A DNA stretch of 44,720 nucleotides, taken from an uncultured Verrucomicrobia subdivision 3 bacterium. GTDB taxonomy: Bacteria; Verrucomicrobiota; Verrucomicrobiia; Limisphaerales; UBA11358. Under the pieces are notes generated by a model, which was given only the letters and a program-made list of their open reading frames with translations, did no database searches and had not been told where the DNA came from. The position numbers were made by a program, and so were the translations under genes. Positions 1-9,616 of this stretch are shown one piece after another (the stretch's first letter is position 1; each line of letters begins with the position of its first letter). Where the stretch lies: contig CAIMLG010000277.1 of the NCBI GenBank assembly GCA_903842235.1, positions 1 through 44,720 on the forward strand, in the 5' to 3' direction.

Positions 1-1
1 C

Positions 2-1780
2 ACCAGCAAGGAATATGCGGAACTGGAATGGCCGATTGACATCGTTATCGCGGTAGTTTGGGTGGCTTTCAGCGTCAATCTGTTTGGCACGATCGTGAAG
101 CGCCGCGAGAAGCACATGTATGTGGCCATCTGGTTTTACATAGCCACGGCCATCACCATCGCCGTGCTGCATATCACCAACTCCATGGAAATGCCGGCCG
201 GCTGGTTTAAGAGCTATTCCATGTATGCCGGCGTGCAGGATGCCCTGGTGCAATGGTGGTATGGCCACAACGCCGTCGCCTTCTTCCTGACCACGCCCTA
301 CCTCGGCCTGATGTATTATTTCCTGCCCAAGGCGGCGAACCGGCCGATATTCTCCTACCGCCTTTCGATCATTCATTTCTGGGCGCTGGTGTTTCTCTAT
401 ATCTGGGCCGGGCCGCACCATCTGCTGTATTCGGCGCTGCCGGATTGGGCGCAATCGCTGGGCATGGTGTTCTCGCTGATGCTCATTGCCCCGAGCTGGG
501 GCGGCATGCTGAACGGCTTGCTCACTTTGCGCGGCGCGTGGGACAAGGTGCGGCAGGATCCGATGTTGAAATTCATGGTGGCGGCCGTCACCGCCTACGG
601 CATGAGCACGTTGGAAGGGCCGCTGCTGTCCATCAAGACGGTGAACTCACTGTCGCATTACACCGATTGGACCATTGCGCATGTTCACGGCGGCGCGATG
701 GGCTGGAACGGTTTTCTGACCTTCTCCATGCTCTACTGGCTCTGGCCGCGCCTTTACAACACCAAGCTTTGGTCCACGAAGCTGGCGAACTACCATTTCT
801 GGATCGGGATGCTGGGCATCTTATTTTACATCATCCCGATTTATTTCGCCGGCATCACGGAAGGCCTCATGTGGAAGCAATTTAACAAGGATGGCTTCCT
901 GCAATATCCGAACTTCCTCGAAACTATCGTGCAGGTGGTGCCGATGTTCAAACTGCGCGCCATCGGCGGCACGCTCTATCTGATTGGCGTGTTCCTGATG
1001 GTTTATAACCTTTACAAGACGGCGAAGAGTGGCGTGTTTGCGCCGGACACCGAGGCGCAGGCCGCGCCGATGGAAAAAACAGTTGCTGAACTGGGCAAAT
1101 TCAGCTTTCACCGCCTGCTGGAAGGCAAGCCGCTGTTCTTCACGGTGCTCACCACGGTGGCGGTGCTGGTCGGCGGCTTGATTGAGATTGTTCCGATGTA
1201 TCTCATCAAACAAAACGTGCCGACCCTTGCCAGTGTGAAACCCTACACGCCGCTGGAAGTGCTCGGGCGCGACCTTTACATTCACGAGGGTTGCCTCGGC
1301 TGCCATTCGCAGATGATCCGGCCGTTCCGCTCCGAAACCGAGCGCTATGGCGAATATTCCAAGGCCGGCGAATCGGTTTATGACCACCCCTTTCTGTGGG
1401 GATCCGAGCGCAAAGGCCCCGACCTCGCCCGCGAAGGCGGCAAGTATTCCGATACCTGGCACTACAACCACTTGGACAATCCCGCGTCCATGTCGCCCGG
1501 CTCCATCATGCCGCGCTATTCGTGGCTGCTGACGCAGAAGCTGGATGTGACTTCGCTGCCGGCCCGCTTGGGTGCGCTCCGCAAAGTCGGCGTGCCGTAT
1601 CCGGCTGGCTTTGAAAATGGCCCGGCGCAAAAAGACCTGTCGGCACAGGCGGAAAAAGTGGTGGCAAACCTCAAGCAGGGTTCCATCACCGCCGAGCCAG
1701 ACAAGGAAATCATCGCCCTGATCGCCTATTTGCAACGGCTGGGTACGGACATCAAAACCGCCCCGGCGGCCGCCAAATAA
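2..1780 (+). CDS. ccoNO: cbb3-type cytochrome c oxidase, fused subunits I and II (CcoN-CcoO), 5'-truncated by window edge
   Basis: The frame is open from base 2, so the N-terminus lies outside the window; the GTG at 62 is internal to conserved CcoN sequence. The first ~360 residues are the C-terminal part of CcoN, the heme-copper catalytic subunit: several membrane helices, the GPHH pair typical of CuB ligation, and the HYTDWTIAHVHGG segment carrying heme-ligand histidines. The same frame continues through another membrane helix (about 1135-1210) into CcoO, a membrane-anchored monoheme cytochrome c with CLGCH at 1292-1306 and a downstream SIMPRY methionine-ligand motif. The complex reduces O2 with electrons from cytochrome c in the inner membrane and is usually a high-affinity, microaerobic oxidase. 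In most proteobacteria ccoN and ccoO are separate; here they are one polypeptide. ccoQ follows 13 bp downstream. No CcoP is seen before the sugar genes. Confidence 0.95.
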   Translation, partial: TSKEYAELEWPIDIVIAVVWVAFSVNLFGTIVKRREKHMYVAIWFYIATAITIAVLHITNSMEMPAGWFKSYSMYAGVQDALVQWWYGHNAVAFFLTTPYLGLMYYFLPKAANRPIFSYRLSIIHFWALVFLYIWAGPHHLLYSALPDWAQSLGMVFSLMLIAPSWGGMLNGLLTLRGAWDKVRQDPMLKFMVAAVTAYGMSTLEGPLLSIKTVNSLSHYTDWTIAHVHGGAMGWNGFLTFSMLYWLWPRLYNTKLWSTKLANYHFWIGMLGILFYIIPIYFAGITEGLMWKQFNKDGFLQYPNFLETIVQVVPMFKLRAIGGTLYLIGVFLMVYNLYKTAKSGVFAPDTEAQAAPMEKTVAELGKFSFHRLLEGKPLFFTVLTTVAVLVGGLIEIVPMYLIKQNVPTLASVKPYTPLEVLGRDLYIHEGCLGCHSQMIRPFRSETERYGEYSKAGESVYDHPFLWGSERKGPDLAREGGKYSDTWHYNHLDNPASMSPGSIMPRYSWLLTQKLDVTSLPARLGALRKVGVPYPAGFENGPAQKDLSAQAEKVVANLKQGSITAEPDKEIIALIAYLQRLGTDIKTAPAAAK

Positions 1781-1793
1781 CCCGACCAGCGCC

Positions 1794-1985
1794 ATGTTTA
1801 AAAACATTCTCAACGACATTCAAGGCATCAATCTTTACGGCATTGTCTCGATCTGCATTTTTTTTGGCATTTTCGTGGCGATGCTTATCTGGGCCTGTGC
1901 GTTGAAGAAAAATTACCTGAACAAAATGAGCGCGCTGCCGCTGGAGAGCGGCGAAAAAGACGTCAGCGATCATATTTCATCCTAA
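1794..1985 (+). CDS. ccoQ: CcoQ-like small subunit of cbb3 oxidase
   Basis: This is a 63-residue protein with one membrane helix (about residues 15-36, GIVSICIFFGIFVAMLIWAC) followed by a short basic then acidic tail. Size, topology and position 13 bp after ccoNO match CcoQ/FixQ, a small single-helix subunit that stabilises the cbb3 complex. The ATG is the first one after the ccoNO stop. The assignment rests mainly on context because CcoQ proteins are short and poorly conserved. Confidence 0.8.
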   Translation: MFKNILNDIQGINLYGIVSICIFFGIFVAMLIWACALKKNYLNKMSALPLESGEKDVSDHISS

Positions 1986-2031
1986 ACACTGAACCGCCCA
2001 AGCCTTGGCCCGGCCGTTGGGGAAACCCGGA

Positions 2032-2061
2032 TTGACGGCGGCACTTGCCGATGGCTACGCT
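2032..2061 (+). promoter_or_regulatory. possible sigma70-type promoter ahead of xylA
   Basis: TTGACG at 2032-2037 and TACGCT at 2056-2061 are separated by 18 bp, about 75 bp before the xylA ATG. It is the only reasonable -35/-10 pair I found between ccoQ and xylA. The -10 match is weak, so this is tentative. Confidence 0.3.
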
Positions 2062-2133
2062 ACGGTATCAACCGATCAATCCCCTGCGTGGGACGACCAG
2101 CAACCATCACCGCAACCTTTAGCCTGCATTCAA

Positions 2134-3447
2134 ATGAAACCGGCGTTTCCAAGCATCCAGCGCATTGCCTACGAAGGCGTGAACTCCAAAAATTCCTTGG
2201 CGTTCAAGCACTACAACGCGGAAGAAATCGTCGCTGGCAAGGCGATGCGCGATCACCTGCGCTTTGCCGTGGTGTATTGGCACAGCTTCCGCGGCACGGG
2301 CAGCGATCCGTTTGGGGCGGGCACCATGCAGCGGCCGTGGGACGACGGCAGCCAATCTGTCCGCAATGCCCAGCGCCGCGTGCGGGCGGCCTTTGAATTT
2401 ATCTCCAAGCTGGGCGCGCCGTATTATTGCTGGCACGACCGCGACGTGGCGCCGGAAGGGAAGACGTTGGCCGAGACTAATCGAAACCTTGACGCAGTCG
2501 CCGAGGTGTTGAAAGCGGAACAGCAGCGCACGGGGATCAAGCTGCTGTGGGGCACGGCGAATCTGTTTTCGCATCCGCGCTATGTGCACGGGGCCAGCAC
2601 GAGCTGCAACGCGGAGATCTTTGCCTATGCCGCTGCGCAGGTAAAAAAGGCGCTGGAGGTGACGCATGTATTGGGCGGCGCAGGCTACACGTTCTGGGGC
2701 GGGCGCGAAGGTTATCAGACCCTGCTGAACACGGACCTGAAGCGGGAGCAGGAACATCTGGCAAAATTCCTGCATCTGGCCGTGGCCCACAAGCAAGCCA
2801 TCGGCTTCAAAGGCCAGTTTTACATTGAGCCCAAGCCCAAAGAGCCGACCAAGCATCAGTATGATTCGGACGCGGCGGCGTGCTTGAACTTTCTCCGGGA
2901 ATATGATTTGTTGCCACACTTCAAGCTGAACATCGAGACGAACCACGCGACACTGGCGGGCCACACGGTGCAGCATGAGTTGGAAGTGGCCGGGGCGGCG
3001 GGGGCGCTGGGTTCGATTGATGCCAACACCGGCGACGAGTTGCTGGGCTGGGACACGGACCAATTTCCGACGAATATCTATCTGACGACTTACACGATGC
3101 TCACCGTCTTGAAATATGGCGGGTTCAAGACCGGGGGGGTGAATTTCGACGCAAAAGTGCGGCGGGAAAGTTTCGAGCCGATTGATTTGTTTTATGCGCA
3201 TATCGGCGGAATGGACGCTTTTGCCAGGGGCCTCAAAATCGCGGCGGCGATCCGGCAGGACGGCCGGTTGGCGGAGTTTGTGATGCAGCGCTATGCGAGT
3301 TGGGATGCTGGCCTGGGGGCGAAGATTGAAGCCGGCAAGACAACATTCCGAGAGTTGGAAGCCTATGTGTTAAAGCGGGGCGAGGCGGACGCAAACGTGA
3401 GCGGACGGCAGGAATATTTGGAAAACCTTATCAACGAATTTATTTGA
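2134..3447 (+). CDS. xylA: xylose isomerase
   Basis: This cytoplasmic enzyme interconverts D-xylose and D-xylulose (also glucose/fructose) using two divalent metals. The 437-residue product matches the usual 435-440 of the long (class II) family. Visible family signatures include the [16 protein letters not shown] region, the catalytic-histidine segment [21 protein letters not shown], the metal-binding [32 protein letters not shown] and [21 protein letters not shown] chose the ATG at 2134 because [15 protein letters not shown] is a typical N-terminus; the frame is open back to a TTG at 2005, but that stretch is not family-like. The stop overlaps the start of the arabinofuranosidase gene by four bases (TTGA), implying translational coupling and a shared role in arabinoxylan-derived pentose use. 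No xylulokinase is in the window. Confidence 0.96.
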   Translation: MKPAFPSIQRIAYEGVNSKNSLAFKHYNAEEIVAGKAMRDHLRFAVVYWHSFRGTGSDPFGAGTMQRPWDDGSQSVRNAQRRVRAAFEFISKLGAPYYCWHDRDVAPEGKTLAETNRNLDAVAEVLKAEQQRTGIKLLWGTANLFSHPRYVHGASTSCNAEIFAYAAAQVKKALEVTHVLGGAGYTFWGGREGYQTLLNTDLKREQEHLAKFLHLAVAHKQAIGFKGQFYIEPKPKEPTKHQYDSDAAACLNFLREYDLLPHFKLNIETNHATLAGHTVQHELEVAGAAGALGSIDANTGDELLGWDTDQFPTNIYLTTYTMLTVLKYGGFKTGGVNFDAKVRRESFEPIDLFYAHIGGMDAFARGLKIAAAIRQDGRLAEFVMQRYASWDAGLGAKIEAGKTTFRELEAYVLKRGEADANVSGRQEYLENLINEFI

Positions 3448-5441
3448 GCATAAAGAAAAATGTCAGGCAATCGCTGGCAATTATCGGCGCGCTCTGCGCG
3501 CTTCCCGGCGTCGCCCTTCCGGCGGACGCGGCCACGCTCACGGTGTCAGTTGGCCAGCCCGGGGTGCCGATCAATCGCGGCATGTGGGGCATTTTCTTTG
3601 AGGACATCAATTTCGGTGCGGACGGCGGACTTTATGCCGAGCTGGTGAAGAACCGGTCGTTTGAGTTTCCCGATGCCCTGATGGGCTGGCGGGAGCAGGG
3701 GACCGGGGCAGGAGCCACCGCGATTTCGGCGCAGAGCCGGTTAACCATCCAAACCAACGCGCCGTTTAATTCGGTCAATCCGCATTATCTGCGAATTCAG
3801 GCGGCTTCGCCGGCGGCTTGCGGCGCGGTGAATGAAGGGTTTCGCGGCATGGGCGTGAAGGCCGGCGAGCAATATGATTTTTCCGTGCAAGTGCGAAAAA
3901 TGACCGGCTCGCCGCAATTGCTCGTTGAATTGGTGGGAGCGGATGGCAAGGTTTTGGCGCAGGAGAAAATCAACAAACTGCCGGCTGATTGGCAGCTCAA
4001 AAAAGTCACTTTGCATCCAAAAACGACGGTGGCCCAAGCCCGGCTGAACATTTTGGTAGTGGGCGGCGGGACAGTGGATCTGGATCTGGTGTCGCTATTC
4101 CCGCGCCACACGTGGAAGCAGCGCCCCGGCGGATTGCGGGCGGATATGGTGCAACTGCTGGCGGATTTGAAACCCGGCTTTCTGCGCTTCCCTGGCGGGT
4201 GTGTCGTGGAAGGGCACACGCTTGCAAACCGCTATCAATGGAAGACGACGATTGGCCCGATCGCGGAGCGCAAATTGATCCTGAACCGTTGGAACGATGA
4301 GTTCAAGCACCGGCCGACGCCGGACTATTACCAGACCTTCGGCCTGGGGTTCTTTGAATATTTTCAGTTGTGTGAAGATATTGGCGCGGCGCCGTTGCCC
4401 GTCTTGAACTGCGGCATGGCCTGCCAGTTCAATTCCGGCGAACTGGTTCCGCTCGACCAGTTGGATCCGTATATTCAAGACGCGCTCGACCTCGTGGAAT
4501 TTGCCAATGGCCCGGTGACTTCGGTTTGGGGCGCCCGGCGCGCGGCCATGGGGCATCCCCAGCCGTTTGGCTTGAATATGCTCGGCATCGGCAATGAACA
4601 ATGGGGACCGGCGTATCTGGAGCGCTACGACAGATTTCACGCCGCGCTGAAGGCGAAATATCCGGCGCTCCTGCTCATCGCCAGCGCCGGGCCGTCCCCC
4701 AGCGACCAGAATTTTCAATTGGCCTGGGCGAAATTGCGCGTGCTGCCGGCGGACCTTGTGGATGAACATTGCTACGCCAATCCCCCATGGTTTTTCACGA
4801 ATGCGCATCGTTATGACAACTATGATCGCCGGGGACCCAAAGTTTTTTTCGGGGAATATGCCGCCCAGAGCGACCGGACGGTCAGTGTCAAGAACCGGAA
4901 TAATCTGGAATGCGCCCTGGCCGAAGCCGCCTGCATGACGGGGTTGGAGCGCAACGGCGATGTGGTGCAAATGGCCAGTTACGCGCCGCTTTTCGCGCAC
5001 GTGGACGGCTGGCAGTGGTGTCCTGACCTGATTTGGATGGATAACCTCCGCAGTTATGGCACCCCGAATTATTATGTGCAGAAACTGTTTGCGAATAATG
5101 CGGGGGACATGGCGCTGCCGCTGCAATTGACCGCGCCCGACGGCATAAAACTCTTTGCTTCGGCCACGCGGGACAACGCTACGGGCGAAATGATTCTCAA
5201 GGTGGTCAATGGCGGCAATGCGCCAGCGGGGGTGAATTTGGATTTTTCCGGCGCAAAGAAAATTGCCCCGCGGGCGACGGTGTTTACTTTGGCGGGCCGA
5301 AGCGGGCGGGATGAAAACAGTCTGACTAACCCCCAGAAGATTTCCCCGGAGACCGCCCGATTGAAAATTCCCGCGCCGCAATTCCCCTACACTTTCCCTG
5401 CGAATTCACTGACCGTGCTGCGCCTTAAAATCACCAAGTGA
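3444..5441 (+). CDS. exported GH51-type alpha-L-arabinofuranosidase
   Basis: The 665-residue product removes terminal alpha-L-arabinofuranosyl groups from arabinoxylan or arabinan. Residues 1-29 form a signal peptide (basic KKNVRQ, hydrophobic core, cleavage near ADA). The GH51 start motif [19 protein letters not shown] follows. A beta-sandwich of carbohydrate-binding-module type is likely at about 100-215, between the first strand and the catalytic barrel. The barrel carries [18 protein letters not shown] (acid/base Glu) and FFGEYAAQ (nucleophile Glu), with a C-terminal beta domain. The start is TTG at 3444, overlapping the xylA stop; the nearby ATG at 3461 is out of frame, and the TTG gives an intact signal peptide. 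It probably acts in the periplasm or on the cell surface and feeds pentoses to the XylA pathway. Confidence 0.93.
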   Translation: MSIKKNVRQSLAIIGALCALPGVALPADAATLTVSVGQPGVPINRGMWGIFFEDINFGADGGLYAELVKNRSFEFPDALMGWREQGTGAGATAISAQSRLTIQTNAPFNSVNPHYLRIQAASPAACGAVNEGFRGMGVKAGEQYDFSVQVRKMTGSPQLLVELVGADGKVLAQEKINKLPADWQLKKVTLHPKTTVAQARLNILVVGGGTVDLDLVSLFPRHTWKQRPGGLRADMVQLLADLKPGFLRFPGGCVVEGHTLANRYQWKTTIGPIAERKLILNRWNDEFKHRPTPDYYQTFGLGFFEYFQLCEDIGAAPLPVLNCGMACQFNSGELVPLDQLDPYIQDALDLVEFANGPVTSVWGARRAAMGHPQPFGLNMLGIGNEQWGPAYLERYDRFHAALKAKYPALLLIASAGPSPSDQNFQLAWAKLRVLPADLVDEHCYANPPWFFTNAHRYDNYDRRGPKVFFGEYAAQSDRTVSVKNRNNLECALAEAACMTGLERNGDVVQMASYAPLFAHVDGWQWCPDLIWMDNLRSYGTPNYYVQKLFANNAGDMALPLQLTAPDGIKLFASATRDNATGEMILKVVNGGNAPAGVNLDFSGAKKIAPRATVFTLAGRSGRDENSLTNPQKISPETARLKIPAPQFPYTFPANSLTVLRLKITK

Positions 5442-5482
5442 GCGTTGGGTGCAGGATGGGGTGCCAGTGTCCTGGCCTAACC

Positions 5483-5730
5483 TTATTTCGACGGCAGTTC
5501 TTTGATCGGCGCCCAGAATATCCCGATTTGTTTCACGGCCTTGTGAATTTTGACAATCAACAGGCTTGACCCCATAGGCATTGACTCCCAATTTGTAGCT
5601 GCGGAACAAATCTCGTTCTTCGCGGGAGGAGGTCAGCATGACTACCGGAAGGGTTTTAAAGGGCGGGCTGTTAGCAGGGTTTGCAGAACATCAAAGCCGT
5701 TCATCCGGGGCATTTCAACCATAACCTCCG
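5483..5730 (-). pseudogene. decayed response-regulator receiver domain (Rcp1/CheY type)
   Basis: On the minus strand two pieces of a receiver domain are readable in different frames. The first encodes [19 protein letters not shown], which fits the MPxMNGF signature after the phosphoacceptor but has Met where the Asp should be. After a frameshift near 5645 comes [20 protein letters not shown] followed by [10 protein letters not shown], including the conserved Thr/Ser and Lys of receiver domains. A second frameshift near 5555 leads to [17 protein letters not shown] and a stop at 5483. Upstream sequence up to the gnd terminator is too decayed to read. There is no intact start and no partner kinase nearby. 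This fills most of the gene-free gap between the arabinofuranosidase and gnd. Confidence 0.8.
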
Positions 5731-5780
5731 TCTAGTCGAACGGATTTTTTAACAATCGGCTGGAACATGTGTCGATATCA

Positions 5781-5822
5781 TAAAAACGGCTCGGATGCTT
5801 GCGTTTCGCAAGCCCGAGCCGT
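5781..5822 (-). terminator. strong intrinsic terminator of the sugar-acid operon
   Basis: An almost perfect hairpin runs from 5786 to 5822: ACGGCTCGG and a GCTTGCG/CGCAAGC inner stem close with CGAGCCGT. Read on the minus strand it is followed by TTTTTAT. It lies about 40 bp after the gnd stop codon and ends the leftward four-gene operon. Confidence 0.88.
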
Positions 5823-5860
5823 CTGCCAAAACCCTAATCGTGGTAATTCGGAGCCGTGGT

Positions 5861-7333
5861 TTATACGGTGTAAGTGCTGCTAGCCGTCGCGCCGCCGCGG
5901 CCGGTCCAGTTCGTGTGGAAGAACTCGCCGCGGGGCTTGTCCACGCGTTCGTAGGTGTGTGCGCCGAAGTAGTCGCGCTGTGCCTGCAACAAGTTCGCCG
6001 GCAACACGGCGGAGCGGTATTGGTCGTAGAACGCCAGCGCGGTGCCGAAGGCAGGAACCGGGATGCCCTTTTTGGCCGCCGTCGCCACGATATTGCGCCA
6101 GCCTTTCTGCGATTTCTTGATTTCGCCCCGGAAATAATCGTCGAGCAGCAGATTTGCGAGCTTCGGATTATTGTCGTAAGCGGCTTTGATCTTGCCGAGG
6201 AAAGCGCTCCGGATGATGCAGCCGCCGCGCCACATCAGGGCGATGCCGCCGTAGTTCAGGTTCCAGCCGTATTCCTTGGCCGCCGCGCGCATGAGCATGT
6301 AACCCTGCGCATAGCTGACGATCTTCGAGGCGTAGAGCGCGCTCATGATGTCGGCGATAAACGCCTTTTTCTTTTCGGGATTGGCCGCGATGCTCGTGAG
6401 CGCCGGGCGGGGGCCCTTCAGCTTCTTGGCCGCTTTCACGCGTTCGTCCTTCAATGCCGAGACGCAGCGGGAATAAACCGCCTCCGCCATGAGCGTGATG
6501 GGAATGCCGAGATCCTGTGAATTGATCACCGTCCATTTGCCGGTGCCTTTCTGGCCAGCGGTATCCAGAATCTTGTCCACCAATGGCGCGCCGTCCGTGT
6601 CCTTGGTGCTCAGAATGTCGCGGGTGATTTCGATCAGATAGCTGTCGAGTTCGCCTTGGTTCCACTCGGCGAACACTTGATGCATCTCGTCGGCGCTCAG
6701 CCCGAGACCGTTTTTCATGATGCTGTAGGCTTCGCAGATGAGCTGCATGTCGCCATATTCAATGCCGTTGTGGACCATCTTGACGTAATGGCCCGCGCCA
6801 TTTTCGCCGACCCAATCGCAGCAGGGCACGCCGCCGTCCACCTTGGCGGAGACGGCTTGGAAAATATCCTTCACGAATGGCCACGCCTTGGGCGAACCGC
6901 CAGGCATGATGCTCGGGCCTTTGCGCGCGCCTTCTTCCCCGCCACTCACGCCGGTGCCGATGTAGAGCAGACCTTTGCTCTCGACATATTTCGTGCGGCG
7001 ATTGGTGTCTTCAAAGAGTGAGTTGCCGCCGTCAATGATGATGTCGCCCGGCGAAAGGTGCGGGATGAGCTGCTCGATGAATTCGTCCACCGGCTTGCCG
7101 GCCTTGACCAGCATCATCACGCGGCGCGGCGATTTGAGCTTCGCAACCATTTCCTCGATGGAATGCGCACCGAGCACCTTGGTGCCCTTGGCCTCGTTGG
7201 CCAGAAAATGATCCACCTTTTCGGTGGTGCGGTTATAAGCCACGACGGTGAAGCCGTGGTCGTTCATGTTGAGAATGAGATTCTGGCCCATGACGGCCAG
7301 ACCAATCAAGGCGATGTCAGCGGTAGGTTCCAT
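5861..7333 (-). CDS. gnd: 6-phosphogluconate dehydrogenase, decarboxylating
   Basis: This cytoplasmic enzyme converts 6-phospho-D-gluconate to ribulose 5-phosphate and CO2 in the oxidative pentose-phosphate pathway. The 490-residue product is the long type. The Rossmann fold starts with IALIGLAVMGQN (residues 7-18), and NRTTEKV at 34-40 is the usual NADP-selecting motif. The catalytic helix GHYVKMVHNGIEYGD supplies K185, H188, N189 and E192, and KGTGKWTVINS and the C-terminal GxxF/Y region with FHTNWTGRGG are also present. It is the last gene of the leftward operon, 100 bp after the SDR gene, and is followed by a strong hairpin terminator. Its place next to a KDG-type kinase suggests the operon handles gluconate-like acids, although gnd also serves central metabolism. 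Confidence 0.97.
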   Translation of the reverse strand: MEPTADIALIGLAVMGQNLILNMNDHGFTVVAYNRTTEKVDHFLANEAKGTKVLGAHSIEEMVAKLKSPRRVMMLVKAGKPVDEFIEQLIPHLSPGDIIIDGGNSLFEDTNRRTKYVESKGLLYIGTGVSGGEEGARKGPSIMPGGSPKAWPFVKDIFQAVSAKVDGGVPCCDWVGENGAGHYVKMVHNGIEYGDMQLICEAYSIMKNGLGLSADEMHQVFAEWNQGELDSYLIEITRDILSTKDTDGAPLVDKILDTAGQKGTGKWTVINSQDLGIPITLMAEAVYSRCVSALKDERVKAAKKLKGPRPALTSIAANPEKKKAFIADIMSALYASKIVSYAQGYMLMRAAAKEYGWNLNYGGIALMWRGGCIIRSAFLGKIKAAYDNNPKLANLLLDDYFRGEIKKSQKGWRNIVATAAKKGIPVPAFGTALAFYDQYRSAVLPANLLQAQRDYFGAHTYERVDKPRGEFFHTNWTGRGGATASSTYTV

Positions 7334-7433
7334 ATAATTTATTTAAGTCTATTTCAGTTTGAATGTCGCGAAACTAAAAAAGTCCACGAATCCTCCAGGC
7401 ATTCAGATTTTAGTTTAGGGCTGAATGCGTTAG

Positions 7434-8291
7434 TTAAACTCCGCTGAAGGCGGCAAAACCGCCGTCCACCGGGATCACCACGCCGGTCACAAAACCTGCG
7501 CCCTCATCGGACACCAGCCAGAGCAGCGTGCCGGTCAGGTCGCTGGCTGCGCCAAATTTGCCCATGGGGGTATGCGCCAAAATGGTGTTGGCGCGGGGCG
7601 TCCAGGAGCCGTCGGGCTTGGTGAGCAGGCTGCGGTTCTGGTCGGTTACAAAAAAGCCGGGGGCGATGCCGTTGACGCGCACGCCGACGCGGGAGAAATG
7701 CACCGCGAGCCATTGGGTGAAGTTGCTGACCGCCGCCTTGGCGCCGCTGTAGGCGGGAATTTTCGTGAGCGGACGAAACGCATTCATGGACGAGATATTG
7801 ATGACGACGCCCTTGCCTTTGCCGGCCATTTCGCGGGTGAACGCCTGGGTGGGCAGCAGGGTGCCGAGAAAGTTCAGGTTGAACACAAACTCGACGCCCT
7901 TCGGGTCGAGATCGTAAAAAGTGATCAAATCCTTGTTGGTTTTCAACAAATCTTCCGGGCGTAGATATTCGTGGCTGGTCGTGCCTTTGGGGTGGTTGCC
8001 GCCGGCGCCGTTGATGAGAATATCCACCGGGCCGAGTTCGCTTTTCACTTTTTCGTTGGCCGCCGCCAGGCTTTCCTTATCCAAAACATTGCACGCCACG
8101 CCGATGGCCGTGCCGCCGCCCTGGCGGACTTCTGCCGCCACAGCTTCGGCGGCTTCCAGTTTCAAATCCGCCACGGCGATGCGCGCGCCGCACGCGGAAA
8201 GCGCGCGGGCCATGGTGCTGCACAAGATGCCGCCGCCGCCGGTGACGACCGCGACTTGATCCTTCAGGTTGACGGTAAATGGAATATTCAT
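7434..8291 (-). CDS. SDR-family oxidoreductase, probable fructuronate reductase / D-mannonate oxidoreductase type
   Basis: The 285-residue classical short-chain dehydrogenase has a cofactor glycine loop TGGGGIL (17-23), NGAG (94-97), a Ser at 167/168, and YSGAK giving Y181 and K185. The GGNHPKGTTS segment after NGAG is, in my recollection, characteristic of the SDR group annotated as D-mannonate oxidoreductase, which reduces D-fructuronate to D-mannonate. A gluconate 5-dehydrogenase or related sugar-acid dehydrogenase remains possible. I chose ATG 8291 (MNIPFTVNLKDQ); the frame stays open upstream to 8411 but that extension is not family-like and would run close to the upstream gene. It sits 46 bp after the LarA-like gene in an operon with a KDG-type kinase, consistent with uronate or aldonate catabolism. 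Confidence 0.85.
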   Translation of the reverse strand: MNIPFTVNLKDQVAVVTGGGGILCSTMARALSACGARIAVADLKLEAAEAVAAEVRQGGGTAIGVACNVLDKESLAAANEKVKSELGPVDILINGAGGNHPKGTTSHEYLRPEDLLKTNKDLITFYDLDPKGVEFVFNLNFLGTLLPTQAFTREMAGKGKGVVINISSMNAFRPLTKIPAYSGAKAAVSNFTQWLAVHFSRVGVRVNGIAPGFFVTDQNRSLLTKPDGSWTPRANTILAHTPMGKFGAASDLTGTLLWLVSDEGAGFVTGVVIPVDGGFAAFSGV

Positions 8292-8337
8292 ATTGCTTAA
8301 ATTCTGCGAGGTTAAGATTTGCAAATGGTTGAAAAAA

Positions 8338-9612
8338 TCAGGTTTCAAACCGGCTGCGGCAGGCCCACAGGCCGAGCGCCGGATTGGAAATGTAAAAAAA
8401 TGTTTCGCCATCGGGCAGCGTGTTCCAGCCGTCCTTCATCTTCGCCGGATCGTAACGCTGCGTCATGGTTTTCAGGTCGGCGTATTTGAAGTTGACGCTT
8501 TCAATTTCCGGCTGTGTCAAGTGGCCGGGGCAGTAGGTGATGCTGAAGCGGCCTTCGCTGGAGCCGTGAATTAAATGAGCCGCCGCGCTCAGGTTGTTTT
8601 GCAGTTCAGGGTTGGCCTTGGCCGCCGCGAGCGTCGCGGGCGTGCCGCGATAGCCATATTTGCGGATGAGCCGGTCAATCTCGTGATCCTCGCCAAATTC
8701 CTTGAGGCCGGGCGCGAGGATGATGAGTTCGCCGCCGTCGGCCATCGCCATGCGGGTGCGATAGACGGCCTTGTTGCCGAGCCAGGTGCTCTTGAACTCG
8801 GCTGGATCAAGATAAACGACGACCTGCTTCAAAGGTTCGGCGAGCATCTCGAAATTGACTTCCAGCGACAGCGCCGCCGCCTTGTCAAAGCCGGAGGCGT
8901 CGTCACTCACAAACAGTCCGCGCACGACCAGCTTGTCATCATCGCCCCGCCCGACGACGGTGTGGACATAGACAATCGGCAGGTGGTTCGTGAAATGTTC
9001 CGAGGCGTAGTTCAGAATCTTGCGCACCGGCGTGTTCGCCCGGCCCATCATGCGCTCCATGCCATACGCCGCGCCGACGTAGTGGCTTTTGTTGATGCCC
9101 TCGACGCCGCCGGTGCCGACGAAGATGTTTTTGTTATAGTTCGCCATGCCGACGACTTCGTGCGGCACGACCTGGCCGATGGAAAGAATCAAGTCATGTC
9201 CGCCGGTGGCGACGAGATTGGCCACCTGGGCGGGCCAGGGGAAATCCACCGCGCCCGCCGAGACTGCTTTGACAAACGCTGCCGGCACTTCGCCGACGGT
9301 GGTGATGCCGGTGCGCCAGTTGTGGACGCGAAAGAGGTTTTCCGGCACCCCTACGAACATTTCCGCAATCTGCGCGCGGGTCATCGGCGAATGCGTCCCG
9401 AGCGCGGGCAGAACATCGGTCAGCTTGTCGCCGTAAAATTCATGCGTGAGCGACGTCAGCATCCCGGCGTGCGAGTGGAATCGCGTAAAATCCGGCGGCA
9501 CGGCTAGCACGCGCTTGCGCGGGCCGAGCCGTTCCAGGGCTTGGAAAAGTCCGGCGCGCAAATCGGCGGCGGACAATTTATCTGTGACGGAGCCGCGCTC
9601 AAAATACAGCAT
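8338..9612 (-). CDS. LarA-like nickel-pincer (NPN) hydroxyacid racemase/epimerase
   Basis: The 424-residue protein belongs to the LarA/DUF2088 family. LarA of Lactobacillus plantarum uses a nickel-pincer nucleotide bound through Lys184, with His108, His174 and His200. Here ALGTHSP gives H74, and VVPHEVVGMANYNKN gives H151 and K161. KSHYV gives H177. The spacings 151-161-177 are identical to 174-184-200, so the cofactor site looks intact. Family members racemise lactate or other 2-hydroxyacids, or epimerise D-gluconate at C2. The context (KDG-type kinase, mannonate-type SDR, Gnd) suggests an aldonate epimerase more than a lactate racemase. The larB/C/E maturation genes are not in the window. 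I chose ATG 9612 (MLYFERGSV), 5 bp after the kinase stop; an ATG at 9669 would overlap the kinase. Confidence 0.88.
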   Translation of the reverse strand: MLYFERGSVTDKLSAADLRAGLFQALERLGPRKRVLAVPPDFTRFHSHAGMLTSLTHEFYGDKLTDVLPALGTHSPMTRAQIAEMFVGVPENLFRVHNWRTGITTVGEVPAAFVKAVSAGAVDFPWPAQVANLVATGGHDLILSIGQVVPHEVVGMANYNKNIFVGTGGVEGINKSHYVGAAYGMERMMGRANTPVRKILNYASEHFTNHLPIVYVHTVVGRGDDDKLVVRGLFVSDDASGFDKAAALSLEVNFEMLAEPLKQVVVYLDPAEFKSTWLGNKAVYRTRMAMADGGELIILAPGLKEFGEDHEIDRLIRKYGYRGTPATLAAAKANPELQNNLSAAAHLIHGSSEGRFSITYCPGHLTQPEIESVNFKYADLKTMTQRYDPAKMKDGWNTLPDGETFFYISNPALGLWACRSRFET

Positions 9613-9616
9613 AGAA

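Noticed and set aside
821-1819. 332-codon minus-strand frame
   Set aside because: It is antisense to ccoNO, whose heme and copper motifs establish the plus strand as coding.
2005-2133. longer xylose isomerase start (TTG 2005)
   Set aside because: The extra 43 residues do not resemble XylA, and the ATG at 2134 gives the normal N-terminus.
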